From the NCBI RefSeq assembly GCF_024171955.1, contig NZ_JAMTCS010000015.1, positions 144,334 to 208,333 of the forward strand: DNA of 64,000 nt. Reading direction: 5' to 3'. This stretch comes from Promicromonospora thailandica. Lineage in GTDB: Bacteria; Actinomycetota; Actinomycetes; Actinomycetales; Cellulomonadaceae. Of this stretch, positions 16,003 to 24,427 are shown in pieces; position 1 is the first letter of the stretch, and every line of letters starts with the position of its first letter. The notes beneath the pieces are model-generated. The model was not told the origin of the DNA. It did not search any database and was given only the letters and a program-made list of their open reading frames with translations. Made by a program: the position numbers and the translations under genes.

Positions 16003-16899
16003 GTGAGACAGCTGCTGTATTCCAAGAGGCTCGCGCCCTATCTGTTCATCCTGCCCTTCCTGGTGACCCTGGCGGTCTTCTGGGTCGTGCCGCTGAGCCG
16101 CTCGTTCGTGATGAGCACCCAGGAGGTGCTCTACGGTCAGGCGACCTTCATCGGGCTGGCCAACTACGAGCGCCTGTGGGGGGACCGCATCTTCTGGCAG
16201 GCGCTGTTCAACAGCGTCCGCTACATGGTCCTCACGCTGGTGCTGCTCATCCCGATCCCGCTCGCGCTCGCCGCGCTGGTCAACTCGAGCATCGGCAGCG
16301 CCCGGATCAAGGGCTTCTTCAAGGCGTCGATGTTCGTGCCCGCGCTGACGTCCGTCGTCGTGGCGGGCATCGTGTTCCGGCTCATCTTCGCGGAGTCCGA
16401 CTCCGCGATGATGAACCAGGTCGCCGAGTTCTTCGGCTTCGGCCCGGTGCGCTGGCTGCGCGGCGACCTCACCGGCCTGGCCGCGCTGCTCGCCATCGCG
16501 CTGTGGCGGTGGACGGGCGTCAACATGATGTACTTCCTGGCCGGCATGCAGGCCATCCCCTCGGAGTACTACGAGGCGGCGTCGATCGACGGCGCGGGCA
16601 AGGTCCGCCAGTTCTTCCACATCACGCTGCCCAACCTGCGGCCGACGATCGTCTACGTCGTCACCATCAGCGTGTACGGCGGCCTGGCGATGTTCCTCGA
16701 GAGCTTCATGCTCTACGCCGGCAACAACTCCCCCAACAACCAGGGCCTGACGGTCGTCGGCTACCTCTACCGCAAGGGCATCGAGGAGAACGACCTCGGC
16801 TTCGCGTCCGCCGTCGGTGTGGTGCTGCTCGTCCTGGTCATGGCGATCAACGTCTCCTACCTGACCGCCAGCGGCACGTTCAAGAAGGAGGCCGCGTGA
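16003..16899 (+). CDS. Carbohydrate ABC transporter permease 1
   Basis: A 298-residue inner-membrane permease of the MalF/AraP type (GTG start, GAGGAGG upstream). Six hydrophobic segments are visible, and the EAA loop that docks the ATPase reads YEAASIDGAGKVRQFFHITL. It forms a heterodimer with the next gene; the stop and start overlap by one base (TGATG). With the lipoprotein and the GH51 enzyme downstream, import of arabinose-containing oligosaccharides is the likely role. No ATPase gene is in the operon. Confidence 0.93.
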   Translation: MRQLLYSKRLAPYLFILPFLVTLAVFWVVPLSRSFVMSTQEVLYGQATFIGLANYERLWGDRIFWQALFNSVRYMVLTLVLLIPIPLALAALVNSSIGSARIKGFFKASMFVPALTSVVVAGIVFRLIFAESDSAMMNQVAEFFGFGPVRWLRGDLTGLAALLAIALWRWTGVNMMYFLAGMQAIPSEYYEAASIDGAGKVRQFFHITLPNLRPTIVYVVTISVYGGLAMFLESFMLYAGNNSPNNQGLTVVGYLYRKGIEENDLGFASAVGVVLLVLVMAINVSYLTASGTFKKEAA

Positions 16900-17804
16900 T
16901 GGCTGTCCAGCAGACCACGACCCCGCAGCCCGCAGCCCCCACGGCAGCCACCCGGCAGGCGGCCCGCCGCCGCGTCGGGCCGTCCACGGCGGCCTGGGTC
17001 CAGAGCGGCTTCCTCGTCGTCATCGCGCTCATCTCGCTCGTGCCGCTCCTGGCGATCTTCGTGGGCACGTTCCAGGACGGCAACGAGCTGATCCGCCGGG
17101 GCATGACGTTCGACGTCGACCCCACGTCCCTGAGCCTCGACAACTACGTGCTGCTGTTCACGGACTCCGGACCGTACTTCCGGTGGTTCCTCAACACGCT
17201 GCTGCTCACGGTCGCCCAGGTGGCGGGCACGCTCCTGGTGAGCGCGTTCGTGGCCTACGGGTTCGCGATGTACGAGTTCCGCACCAAGACGCTGTGGTTC
17301 ATCGTCGTGCTGCTCGTCATGACCGTGCCCTTCGAGATGCTCATGCTGCCCCTGTACGTGCAGGTCAACGACATGGGCCTGGCCGACACGTACGCGGTGA
17401 TCGTGCTGCCGTTCCTCGCGGCGCCGGTGACCATCTTCTTCTTCCGGCAGTACTTCCTCGGCATCCCCAAGGAGATCCTCGAGGCGGGGCGGGTCGACGG
17501 CGTCAGCGAGTTCGGCATCTTCTTCCGGCTCGTGCTGCCGATCGCCAAGCCCGCGCTGGCGGCCATGGCGATCCTCAACGGGATGCTCTGCTGGAACAAC
17601 TTCCTGTGGCCGCTGCTGGTGCTGCGCAGCCCCGAGAAGTTCACGCTCCCGATCGGCCTGAACACGCTGCTCACGCCGTACGGCAACAACTACGAGCTGC
17701 TCATCATCGGGGCGTTCTTCTCCCTGATCCCGGTGCTCATCCTCTTCCTTGCCTTCCAGCGGTTCTTCATCGAGGGAATCACCGCCGGAGCGGTCAAGGG
17801 CTGA
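16899..17804 (+). CDS. Carbohydrate ABC transporter permease 2
   Basis: A 301-residue MalG/AraQ-type permease. A Pro/Ala/Thr-rich cytoplasmic N-terminus (about residues 1-35) precedes six membrane segments. The EAA loop is LEAGRVDGVSEFGIFFRLVL. GGAGG precedes the ATG at 16899, which overlaps the previous stop. It pairs with permease 1. The binding protein follows 40 bases later. Confidence 0.93.
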   Translation: MAVQQTTTPQPAAPTAATRQAARRRVGPSTAAWVQSGFLVVIALISLVPLLAIFVGTFQDGNELIRRGMTFDVDPTSLSLDNYVLLFTDSGPYFRWFLNTLLLTVAQVAGTLLVSAFVAYGFAMYEFRTKTLWFIVVLLVMTVPFEMLMLPLYVQVNDMGLADTYAVIVLPFLAAPVTIFFFRQYFLGIPKEILEAGRVDGVSEFGIFFRLVLPIAKPALAAMAILNGMLCWNNFLWPLLVLRSPEKFTLPIGLNTLLTPYGNNYELLIIGAFFSLIPVLILFLAFQRFFIEGITAGAVKG

Positions 17805-17844
17805 AGTCCCCCACACACCCGAAAAAACACGAACGGAGAAACAG

Positions 17845-19173
17845 ATGACCAGGCTACGGACAGTGACGTCCACCCTCGTCGCCGCCCTCGCGGTGACGGC
17901 GCTCACCGCCTGCGGCGGCGGCGAGCCGGAGGCGCCGGCCAAGAACGCCGACGGCTCGACCACGCTCGACATGTGGACGTTCGCCGACGTGCACGCGGCG
18001 TACTACGAGGAGATGGCCGAGAAGTGGAACGAGGCCAACCCCGACCAGGAGATCAAGCTCGAGGTCACGGTCTACCCGTACCAGGACATGCACAACAAGC
18101 TGCAGCTCGCCGTGAACTCCGGCGAGGGCCTGCCGGACGTCGTGGACATCGAGGTCAACAAGTTCGCCAACTTCGTCAAGGGTGAGAACCCGCCGCTGAT
18201 GGACCTCACCGAGGCCGCGGCGCCGTACGCCGACGACGTCGTCCAGGCCCGCCTGGACCTGTACAGCAAGGACGGCACGGTCTACGGGTTCCCGACCCAC
18301 GTCGGCGCGTTCACCAGCTTCTACAACACCGAGCTGCTCGAGGACGCGGGCATCGACTACACGACCATCAAGACCTGGGACGACTTCCAGGAGGCCGGCG
18401 AGAAGTACAACAAGGAGACCGGCAAGGCGTTCGGTGTGGCCAGCACCGGCGTCTTCTTCCTCGAGCCGCTCATCACGGCCCAGCTCGGCGGCCAGTACAT
18501 CGGCGACGACGGCACCGTGCAGGTGAACAGCCCCGAGGTCGTCGAGACGCTCACGATGCTGCAGGAGATGCAGGACGCGGGCGCCATCTCGACGATCCCC
18601 GGCGGCAGCCCCGACTCCGAGGAGGCGTACGGCGCGATCAACGACGGCGACTACGCCGCCATCGTCTACCCCGCCTGGTACACCTCCCGGTTCGTGGACT
18701 ACATGCCCGACCTGGAGGGCAAGGTCGCGATCGCGCCCGCGCCCGTCGTCGAGGGCGCCGAGGTGCAGACCATCGGCGGTGGCGGCACCGGCGCGGCCGT
18801 GCCCGTCGTCTCCCCGAACAAGGAGCTGGCGGCCGACTGGCTGGCGTTCGCCAAGCTCTCGCCGGAGGCGAACGTCGCCGTCTGGGAGGTGCTCGGCTTC
18901 GACCCGGTGAACATGGCCGTGTGGGAGGACGAGGAGGTCACCAAGAACCCGGAGAACAAGTTCAACAAGTACTTCCAGACGAACATGTTCGACGTGCTCA
19001 ACGAGGTCAAGGACGGCATCGGGCACCTCGACTCGTTCACCGACCCGAGCTGGCCGACCGTCGACGACACGTTCCGCACCGTCACCCTCAACGAGATCTA
19101 CGAGAACGGCACGCCGGCCCAGGAGGCGCTCGACCAGGCGCAGGCCGACCTGCAGAACCAGCTGGGTCAGTAA
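17845..19173 (+). CDS. ABC transporter sugar-binding lipoprotein
   Basis: A 442-residue extracytoplasmic solute-binding protein (family 1). The signal peptide ends in the lipobox LTAC with Cys21, so the protein is lipid-anchored to the outer face of the membrane. The mature part has LDMWTFADVHAAYYEEMAEK, NTELLEDAGIDYTTIKTWDD and GDYAAIVYPAWYTSRFVDYM, all typical of oligosaccharide binders. GGAG precedes the ATG at 17845. A strong hairpin directly downstream may raise its level over the genes after it. Context suggests arabino-oligosaccharides as ligand. Confidence 0.93.
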   Translation: MTRLRTVTSTLVAALAVTALTACGGGEPEAPAKNADGSTTLDMWTFADVHAAYYEEMAEKWNEANPDQEIKLEVTVYPYQDMHNKLQLAVNSGEGLPDVVDIEVNKFANFVKGENPPLMDLTEAAAPYADDVVQARLDLYSKDGTVYGFPTHVGAFTSFYNTELLEDAGIDYTTIKTWDDFQEAGEKYNKETGKAFGVASTGVFFLEPLITAQLGGQYIGDDGTVQVNSPEVVETLTMLQEMQDAGAISTIPGGSPDSEEAYGAINDGDYAAIVYPAWYTSRFVDYMPDLEGKVAIAPAPVVEGAEVQTIGGGGTGAAVPVVSPNKELAADWLAFAKLSPEANVAVWEVLGFDPVNMAVWEDEEVTKNPENKFNKYFQTNMFDVLNEVKDGIGHLDSFTDPSWPTVDDTFRTVTLNEIYENGTPAQEALDQAQADLQNQLGQ

Positions 19174-19188
19174 GGCCCGCACCACCGA

Positions 19189-19243
19189 GCGCGCAGGCGG
19201 GCCGGCCGCCGCGGCACCCCCCACGGCCGGCCCGCCTGCGCGC
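19189..19243. terminator. Strong intergenic hairpin between binding protein and arabinofuranosidase
   Basis: Exact 20-base arms (19189-19208, beginning GCGCGCAGGCGG, and 19224-19243) enclose a 15-base loop, starting 16 bases after the lipoprotein stop. No U-tract follows. It is likely a 3'-end stabiliser or partial terminator that lets the binding protein outnumber the downstream enzyme, as in other ABC operons (inference). Confidence 0.7.
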
Positions 19244-19283
19244 GCCCTGCCTCACGAACCACCAACCGAGGAGCACACCACCC

Positions 19284-20795
19284 ATGCTGTCCGCATCCGT
19301 CACCATCGACCCGGCGTTCGTCGTCGGGCCGGTACGCCCCCGCACCTTCGGCTCCTTCGTCGAGCACCTGGGCCGCAGCGTCTACACGGGGCTGCACGAC
19401 CCCGGCCACCCGACCGCCGACGCCGACGGCTTCCGGGGCGACGTCGTCGAGCTCACGCGCGAGCTCGGCGTCACGACGGTGCGGTACCCCGGCGGCAACT
19501 TCGTCTCCGGGTACCGCTGGGAGGACGGCATCGGCCCGGTCGAGCAGCGGCCCCGCCGGCTGGACCTGGCGTGGCACTCGACCGAGCCGAACCTCGTGGG
19601 TGTCGACGAGTTCGTGCGCTGGTGCGCCCGGGCCGGCGTCGAGCCCATGATGGCCGTCAACCTCGGCACGCGCGGGGTCCAGGAGGCCCTGGACCTGCTG
19701 GAATACTGCAACGTGGCGGGTGGCACCGAGTGGAGCGACCGTCGCCGGGCCAACGGCGCCGAGGAGCCGTACCGCATCCGGATGTGGTGCCTGGGCAACG
19801 AGATGGACGGCCCGTGGCAGATCGGGCACAAGACCGCCGAGGAGTACGGGCGGCTCGCGGCCGAGACGGCCCGCGCCATGCGCATGGTCGACCCGGACCT
19901 CGAGCTGGTCGTGTGCGGCTCGTCCGGCTCGCAGATGCCCACCTTCGGCGCCTGGGAGCACACCGTGCTCACCGAGTCGTACGAGCACGTGGACCACATC
20001 TCCGCGCACGCGTACTACTGGGAGGAGGACGGCGACCTCGCCTCCTTCCTCGCGTCCGCGGTGAACATGGACCACTTCGTCGACGACGTCGCGGCCACCG
20101 CCGACGCCGTCCGCGCGGCAGGCCGCCACGACAAGCGGATCAACATCTCGTTCGACGAGTGGAACGTCTGGTACCAGCAGCGCGCCGAGTCGCGGCCGCC
20201 GTCGGGCGACGACTGGCCCGTGGCCCCGGTGCTGCTGGAGGACCGCTACAACGTGGCCGACGCGGTGGTGGTCGGCAACCTGCTCATCTCCCTGCTGCGG
20301 CACACCGACCGCGTCCACGCGGCCTCGCTCGCGCAGCTCGTCAACGTGATCGCGCCGATCATGACCGAGCCGGGCGGCCGGTCGTGGCGGCAGACGACGT
20401 TCCACCCGTTCGCGCTCACCGCCCGGCACGCGGCCGGCGAGGTGCTGCGCCTGGCCGTGGACGCGCCCGTGCAGGAGACGGCGAAGTTCGGTGACGTGCC
20501 GGCGCTCGACGCCGTCGCGACGCACGACCCGGAGACGGGCGGCGTCGTGATCTTCGCAGTGAACCGGTCGCTCACCGACGACCTGGCGCTCGAGGTGGAC
20601 CTGCGTGGCTTCCCGGGCCTGCGCGTGGCCGAGGCGGTCACGCTCTCCAACCCGGACCACACGTGGTCGGCGACGGCGGACGACGCCACCTCGGTGCTGC
20701 CGCGGACCAACACGACGGCGAAGGTGGCCGACGACCACGCCCGCGCGGAGCTGCCCCCGGTGTCGTGGTCGATGATCCGCCTGGAGCGGGTCTGA
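19284..20795 (+). CDS. abfA: GH51 alpha-L-arabinofuranosidase
   Basis: A 503-residue retaining glycoside hydrolase releasing terminal arabinofuranose from arabinan, arabinoxylan or their oligosaccharides. The acid/base is Glu173 in WCLGNEMDGPW and the nucleophile Glu292 in ISFDEWNVWYQ, both in the (beta/alpha)8 barrel. Other GH51 markers are GSFVEHLGRSVYTGL and TVRYPGGNFVSGYRWEDG. No signal peptide is present, so it acts on imported oligosaccharides in the cytoplasm. GAGGAG precedes the ATG. It ends the operon, followed by palindromic element copy 2. Confidence 0.95.
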   Translation: MLSASVTIDPAFVVGPVRPRTFGSFVEHLGRSVYTGLHDPGHPTADADGFRGDVVELTRELGVTTVRYPGGNFVSGYRWEDGIGPVEQRPRRLDLAWHSTEPNLVGVDEFVRWCARAGVEPMMAVNLGTRGVQEALDLLEYCNVAGGTEWSDRRRANGAEEPYRIRMWCLGNEMDGPWQIGHKTAEEYGRLAAETARAMRMVDPDLELVVCGSSGSQMPTFGAWEHTVLTESYEHVDHISAHAYYWEEDGDLASFLASAVNMDHFVDDVAATADAVRAAGRHDKRINISFDEWNVWYQQRAESRPPSGDDWPVAPVLLEDRYNVADAVVVGNLLISLLRHTDRVHAASLAQLVNVIAPIMTEPGGRSWRQTTFHPFALTARHAAGEVLRLAVDAPVQETAKFGDVPALDAVATHDPETGGVVIFAVNRSLTDDLALEVDLRGFPGLRVAEAVTLSNPDHTWSATADDATSVLPRTNTTAKVADDHARAELPPVSWSMIRLERV

Positions 20796-20808
20796 CGCGG
20801 TAGCCGTC

Positions 20809-20894
20809 CCGCCATCACCTTCGAGACCGAGGTTGCTTCGCTCTGCGGCACGCCACAGCGAAGCAACCTCGGTCTCGAAGATGAGCGGTGGCGG
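20809..20894. repeat. Palindromic element, copy 2
   Basis: Arms at 20819-20842 and 20857-20880 are base-for-base the same as in copy 1, with a 14-base loop CTGCGGCACGCCAC. The outer stem is CCGCCA (20809-20814) / TGGCGG (20889-20894), so its inner pair differs from copy 1 (G-C there, A-T here) yet still pairs. It fills the gap between the convergent stops of the arabinofuranosidase and the SDR gene. Confidence 0.85.
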
Positions 20895-20895
20895 C

Positions 20896-21624
20896 TCAGG
20901 CCGTCGCCGTCGCCACGTCGAGCGGGGCGGGCGGGCCGGCCAGCGCCGCCTTGGCGGCCACCGCGAACCCGTGCACCACCTCCGGCTCGCCGGCCTCCAG
21001 CCCGTCGAGCCCTGCGGCGACGACGTTCGCCGGGTCGTCGAGCGCCCCCTCGGGCAGGTCGTACCCGTGCACCCGCGCGAACTCCCGCATCGGCTCGGTG
21101 TCGATCATGCCCGGCACCAGCGCCGTGACCTGCGTGCCCTGGCCCGCCAGCTCCATGCGCGCGGCATTGGTCAGGCTCCACTGCGCCGCCTTGGCCGCCG
21201 CGTACGCGGAGTTGCCGTCGACCGTCTGCCACGCCGCCCCGGACAGGACGTTCAGCACGGCGCCGCCGCCGTTGCGGGCGAGCACCGGGGCGAACGCCCG
21301 GATCATCGCGAGGGTGCCGAAGTAGCTCGACTCCATCGCGAGCCGGATCCGCTCGAGATCGCCGGCCACGAGGTTGCCGCCGTCCATGAAGGCCGCGTTG
21401 TTCACCAGCACGTCCACGTCCCCGGCCGCCGCCGCGGCCGCCTCGACCGACGTCGGGTCGGTGATGTCCAACGGGAGCACCTCCGCCCCCGGCACGTCGA
21501 CGAGCTCGGGCCGGCGTGCGGTGGCGTACACCCTCGCGCCGCGCCGGAGCAGCTCGACGGCGAAGACCCTCCCCAGGCCTCGGTTGCTCCCGGTGACCAG
21601 TGCTGTGGCGCCCTGCAGATCCAT
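20896..21624 (-). CDS. SDR family oxidoreductase
   Basis: A 242-residue short-chain dehydrogenase. The cofactor motif is TGSNRGLG, the Asn-Ala motif NNAAFM, and the active site is LSGAAWQTVDGNSAYAAAK with the Tyr-x3-Lys. GGGAGGAAG precedes the ATG at 21624. It is divergent from a TetR gene across two near-identical operators, forming a self-contained regulated module. The substrate is unknown. Confidence 0.9.
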   Translation of the reverse strand: MDLQGATALVTGSNRGLGRVFAVELLRRGARVYATARRPELVDVPGAEVLPLDITDPTSVEAAAAAAGDVDVLVNNAAFMDGGNLVAGDLERIRLAMESSYFGTLAMIRAFAPVLARNGGGAVLNVLSGAAWQTVDGNSAYAAAKAAQWSLTNAARMELAGQGTQVTALVPGMIDTEPMREFARVHGYDLPEGALDDPANVVAAGLDGLEAGEPEVVHGFAVAAKAALAGPPAPLDVATATA

Positions 21625-21641
21625 ACGCTTCCTCCCGTAAG

Positions 21642-21700
21642 ATGACCGCTCGGTCATGTTGGCGAACGGGACTGTAGGCAGAACATGACCGCTCGGTCAA
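21642..21700. promoter_or_regulatory. Paired TetR operators
   Basis: ATGACCGCTCGGTCAT (21642-21657) and ATGACCGCTCGGTCAA (21685-21700) share 15 of 16 bases, 43 bp apart. The core is TGACCG-CT-CGGTCA. They flank the divergent promoters of the SDR and TetR genes. A one-base-shorter version occurs at 29979-29993, suggesting a possible second target. Confidence 0.75.
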
Positions 21701-21718
21701 CTTGCTAGGATCTGCGAC

Positions 21719-22375
21719 GTGAGCCCCGCCGCCTCCACCACCCCCACGGCCCCTGCCGACACCGACGCCGTCCTGCCCGGCGCCGGCCGACCCCTGCGCG
21801 CCGATGCCGCGCGCAACCGCGAGGCGGTGCTGACCGCGGCCGAGGAGGAGTTCGCCGAGCACGGGCTCGAGGCCTCGATCTCCGCCATCGCGCGGCGGGC
21901 TGGAGTCGCCAAGGGCACGGTGTTCCGCCACTTCGCGACCAAGGAGGAGCTCGCCACGGCCATCGCCGCGCGGCACGCGCAGGAGCTGACGTCGCTCGCC
22001 CGGCGGCTGCGCGGGGCGGCGGACGCGGAGGCGGCGCTCCTGGAGTTCCTCACCGAGGCCGCGGGCCGGCTGCAGCGCCGCCGGGTGGCCGTGCTCATGA
22101 CGGTGCCGGCCCCCGGCTCCGAGCTGGCGCACCTCCAGCGCGAGGTGCACGACGAGGTGGTCCTGCTGGTCGACGAGGCGCGGGCGGCGGGCGTCGTGCG
22201 GCCCGACGTCACCGGGACGGACGTCTTCCTGCTCATGTGCGCGCCGGTGCACGCCGTCGACTACCTCGCCGACCCGCCCCCTGAGCTCTGGCGGCGCTAT
22301 GTCGGCGTCATCCTCGACGGCTTGCGGCCCGACGGCGCGAGCCCGCTGCCGCACCCGGCCCCGACCTGGCCCTGA
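21719..22375 (+). CDS. TetR family regulator (GTG start)
   Basis: A 218-residue regulator with a 30-residue disordered N-terminus (Ala/Thr/Pro). The helix-turn-helix is [21 protein letters not shown] followed by [11 protein letters not shown]. The C-terminal domain resembles the SlmA/TetR_C_49-type sensor. The GTG at 21719 has no ribosome site and lies 18 bases after the second operator. It most likely represses itself and the facing SDR. Confidence 0.87.
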   Translation: MSPAASTTPTAPADTDAVLPGAGRPLRADAARNREAVLTAAEEEFAEHGLEASISAIARRAGVAKGTVFRHFATKEELATAIAARHAQELTSLARRLRGAADAEAALLEFLTEAAGRLQRRRVAVLMTVPAPGSELAHLQREVHDEVVLLVDEARAAGVVRPDVTGTDVFLLMCAPVHAVDYLADPPPELWRRYVGVILDGLRPDGASPLPHPAPTWP

Positions 22376-22434
22376 GCCGGCACCGAGTTGGCCCTGCCCC
22401 GGGCCGGTCGTGGCGGGCCGCCCCCGACGACGCG

Positions 22435-23127
22435 CTACGCGCCGACGAGCTGTGCGTGCAGGTCCGTCAGGTCCGTCGCGTAGAGGTCGAAGGCGTCGTC
22501 CGCCCGCGGCTCGTCGCCGCCCGGGCGCGGCACGTAGGCGGTGCGCATCCCCGCCGCCGCGGCGGCCCGCAGGTCCCAGGCGTGGGCTGCCACCAGGTAC
22601 GGCGTCGGCGCCCCGGACGGCGCGCAGGCCAGCGCCCGCTCGTACACGGCGCGGGCCGGCTTGTACGTGCCGACGTCCTGCGCCGACACCGTCTGGTGCC
22701 ACCGCAGGCCGGCACGGGTGCTGAGGCCGGTCAGGTCGCGGCGGCTCGCGTTCGACACCGCCACCACGGTGCACTCGGCGGCGAGCAGGTCCAGCCCCGC
22801 GAGGGCGTCCGGCCACGGCCACTGCCACCGGGACGCGTCGGCCAGCCCGGCCACCGCCTCCGGCGGCAGGAGACCTTCCCGCACCAGCTCGTCCAGCGCC
22901 GCGCGGTCGAGCTCGTCGCTCGGGGCGAACGGACGGCGACCCGCGGCGACCGCCTCCTCCTGCTCGCCCACCTGGCCCAGCCACCGGTCCGCCAGGCCCG
23001 CGGCCACGGCGCCGTCGACCCCGGTCACCTCCGTGATCCGCCGGCGCAGGCTTCCCGCCTGGTCGACGAGGGTGCCGAGGACATCGAACATGACGACGGG
23101 GCGAGAGCTCGACGGGGTCTGCGACAT
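22435..23127 (-). CDS. Haloacid dehalogenase, type II (HAD superfamily)
   Basis: A 230-residue HAD hydrolase. The nucleophile is Asp15 in VVMFDVLGTLVD. Motif II Ser lies in VVAVSNASRRD, the Lys in GTYKPARAVYERAL, and motif III in LVAAHAWDLRAAAAAGMRTA, which matches the (S)-2-haloacid dehalogenase pattern with its Asn/Ser/Asp set. It would hydrolyse 2-halocarboxylates to 2-hydroxy acids; many members have other substrates. The start at 23127 is weakly supported by a ribosome site. Confidence 0.87.
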   Translation of the reverse strand: MSQTPSSSRPVVMFDVLGTLVDQAGSLRRRITEVTGVDGAVAAGLADRWLGQVGEQEEAVAAGRRPFAPSDELDRAALDELVREGLLPPEAVAGLADASRWQWPWPDALAGLDLLAAECTVVAVSNASRRDLTGLSTRAGLRWHQTVSAQDVGTYKPARAVYERALACAPSGAPTPYLVAAHAWDLRAAAAAGMRTAYVPRPGGDEPRADDAFDLYATDLTDLHAQLVGA

Positions 23128-23252
23128 GCGGTCCACCGTAACGAGGTCCGTACCCGCCTGCCGGACGGCGGGCCGGCGGGCGCCCCGCACGGCGGGCACC
23201 GCCGCGGGGCGCGTCCTCGCGTTCTGCGGGGTGCCGGCCGCGGCGCAGTGCG

Positions 23253-23306
23253 TTCGGCTCAGCCGTGCCCGATCTCGCTGAGCCGAATAGTTCGGGTCAG
23301 CCGAAC
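23253..23306. repeat. Nested hairpins in a 600-base gene-poor stretch
   Basis: TTCGGCTCAGC (23253-23263) pairs exactly with GCTGAGCCGAA (23277-23287). Directly after it, GTTCGG-gtcag-CCGAAC (23290-23306) repeats the same arm motif. The stretch 23128-23740 holds no intact gene that I can support; besides these hairpins it carries only the aldehyde dehydrogenase remnant. Confidence 0.5.
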
Positions 23307-23481
23307 TCGACGAGGCCACGCTGAACGGAATCCGGCACAGCCGGCACCCGTCGATCTACCGAGCCGCTCCGCGCGTCGCACCGACGCTTCCGCCGGCGAC
23401 GGCGCCGCCTCGCCGGCCGGCTCGGCCCAGGAGCGTGCACCCCTGTGCCACGCAGCAGAACGCAAGCCCGCCCGGTGGGCC

Positions 23482-23600
23482 GATGTCGTTCTCGCGGCCG
23501 AGCCCGCTGTCGTCGAAGCCGCCGAAGGGCATCCCGGGGCCGACCACGCGGTGGTCGTCGATCCCGACCGTCCCCGCGCACACCCGCGCGGCGACGTGGT
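23482..23600 (-). pseudogene. Aldehyde dehydrogenase C-terminal remnant
   Basis: In one minus-strand frame the codons read AARVCAGTVGIDDHRVVGPG then MPFGGFDDSGLGREND. This is the conserved C-terminal block of NAD(P)-dependent aldehyde dehydrogenases (A.RV.AGTV.IN......PFGG...SG.GRE.G). The catalytic Cys loop and the Rossmann domain are absent, and the codons after it are not family-like. It is a decayed leftover about 120 bp long. Confidence 0.65.
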
Positions 23601-23740
23601 ACCCCCGGTGGATGAGCACCAGGGCGGTGAGGTCCCACAGCCCGGCGGCCGCGGTCCTGCTCTCCGTACGGACCTGCTCAACCCGCCGGCGGGACGCGCT
23701 CCTGGCCGAACTGATCACCGACGGTGACTACCATGGCAGC

Positions 23741-24157
23741 ATGGAGACCGATCTGCCGAAGGCCGCCGGACGCCTCTTCCTGCGCCTGCAGCGCGAGATG
23801 TTCCGGCAGGTCGCCGAGGCCGGCTTCGACGACGTCCGGCCGCGCCACGGCGCCGTGCTCGCCTACCTCGTCCCGGAGGGGCGGCGGCTCTCGGAGTTCG
23901 CCGAGCTGTCCGGCCAGCACAAGCAGGTCATCGGCACGATCGCGGACGAGCTCGAGGCACTGGGCTACGTCGCGCGCGTGCCCGACCCCACCGACGGCCG
24001 GGCGAAGCTGCTCGTGCCGACCGAACGCGGTCGGGCCGAGGTCGCGGCGTCGACCCGGATCATCGCGGGGCTCGAGGCGGGCATCGCCGAGGCGATCGGC
24101 GCGGACCGGCTCGCCGAGCTGCGGCGCGACCTGATGCGGGCGTCGACGGCGTTCTGA
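23741..24157 (+). CDS. MarR family regulator
   Basis: A 138-residue winged-helix protein: FDDVRPRHGAVLAYLVPEGR, recognition region FAELSGQHKQVIGTIADELE, and wing ARVPDPTDGRAKLLVPTERG. The ATG at 23741 lacks a clear ribosome site. It is preceded by the gene-poor stretch with the aldehyde dehydrogenase remnant, so its original target may be lost. It is convergent with the small membrane gene. Confidence 0.87.
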   Translation: METDLPKAAGRLFLRLQREMFRQVAEAGFDDVRPRHGAVLAYLVPEGRRLSEFAELSGQHKQVIGTIADELEALGYVARVPDPTDGRAKLLVPTERGRAEVAASTRIIAGLEAGIAEAIGADRLAELRRDLMRASTAF

Positions 24158-24166
24158 CCTGGCGGG

Positions 24167-24418
24167 TCACCGGTCCCGTGGCCCCCTGCCGCGGGACCCC
24201 CGCCCGCGCAGGGCCCGCCCCAGCGCGAGCACGACGACGACGGTGCCGGCGACGATCCGCACCCAGGCACCGGCCCAGCCGCCGACGGGCTCGCTCACAC
24301 AGCCCTCCACCGAGCCGCTCGGGCAACCGCCGCCCTGGACCAGCAGGGACGCGCCGACCGCGAGCGCCACCACCAGGGCGGCGACGAGCCACCCCCAGCG
24401 GATCCGAGTACGTCTCAT
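24167..24418 (-). CDS. Small membrane protein, unknown
   Basis: An 83-residue predicted protein with two hydrophobic segments: WGWLVAALVVALAVGASLLV and VRIVAGTVVVVLALGRAL. Between them is a short loop with two cysteines (GGGCPSGSVEGCVSEP), which could face outside and form a disulfide. The C-terminus is very basic (RGRGSRGRGPRDR). I do not recognise a family. It lies just downstream of the TetR gene at 24428 on the same strand, with a gap of 9 bases, so it may be co-transcribed. Confidence 0.6.
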   Translation of the reverse strand: MRRTRIRWGWLVAALVVALAVGASLLVQGGGCPSGSVEGCVSEPVGGWAGAWVRIVAGTVVVVLALGRALRGRGSRGRGPRDR

Positions 24419-24427
24419 CCGCCCACG

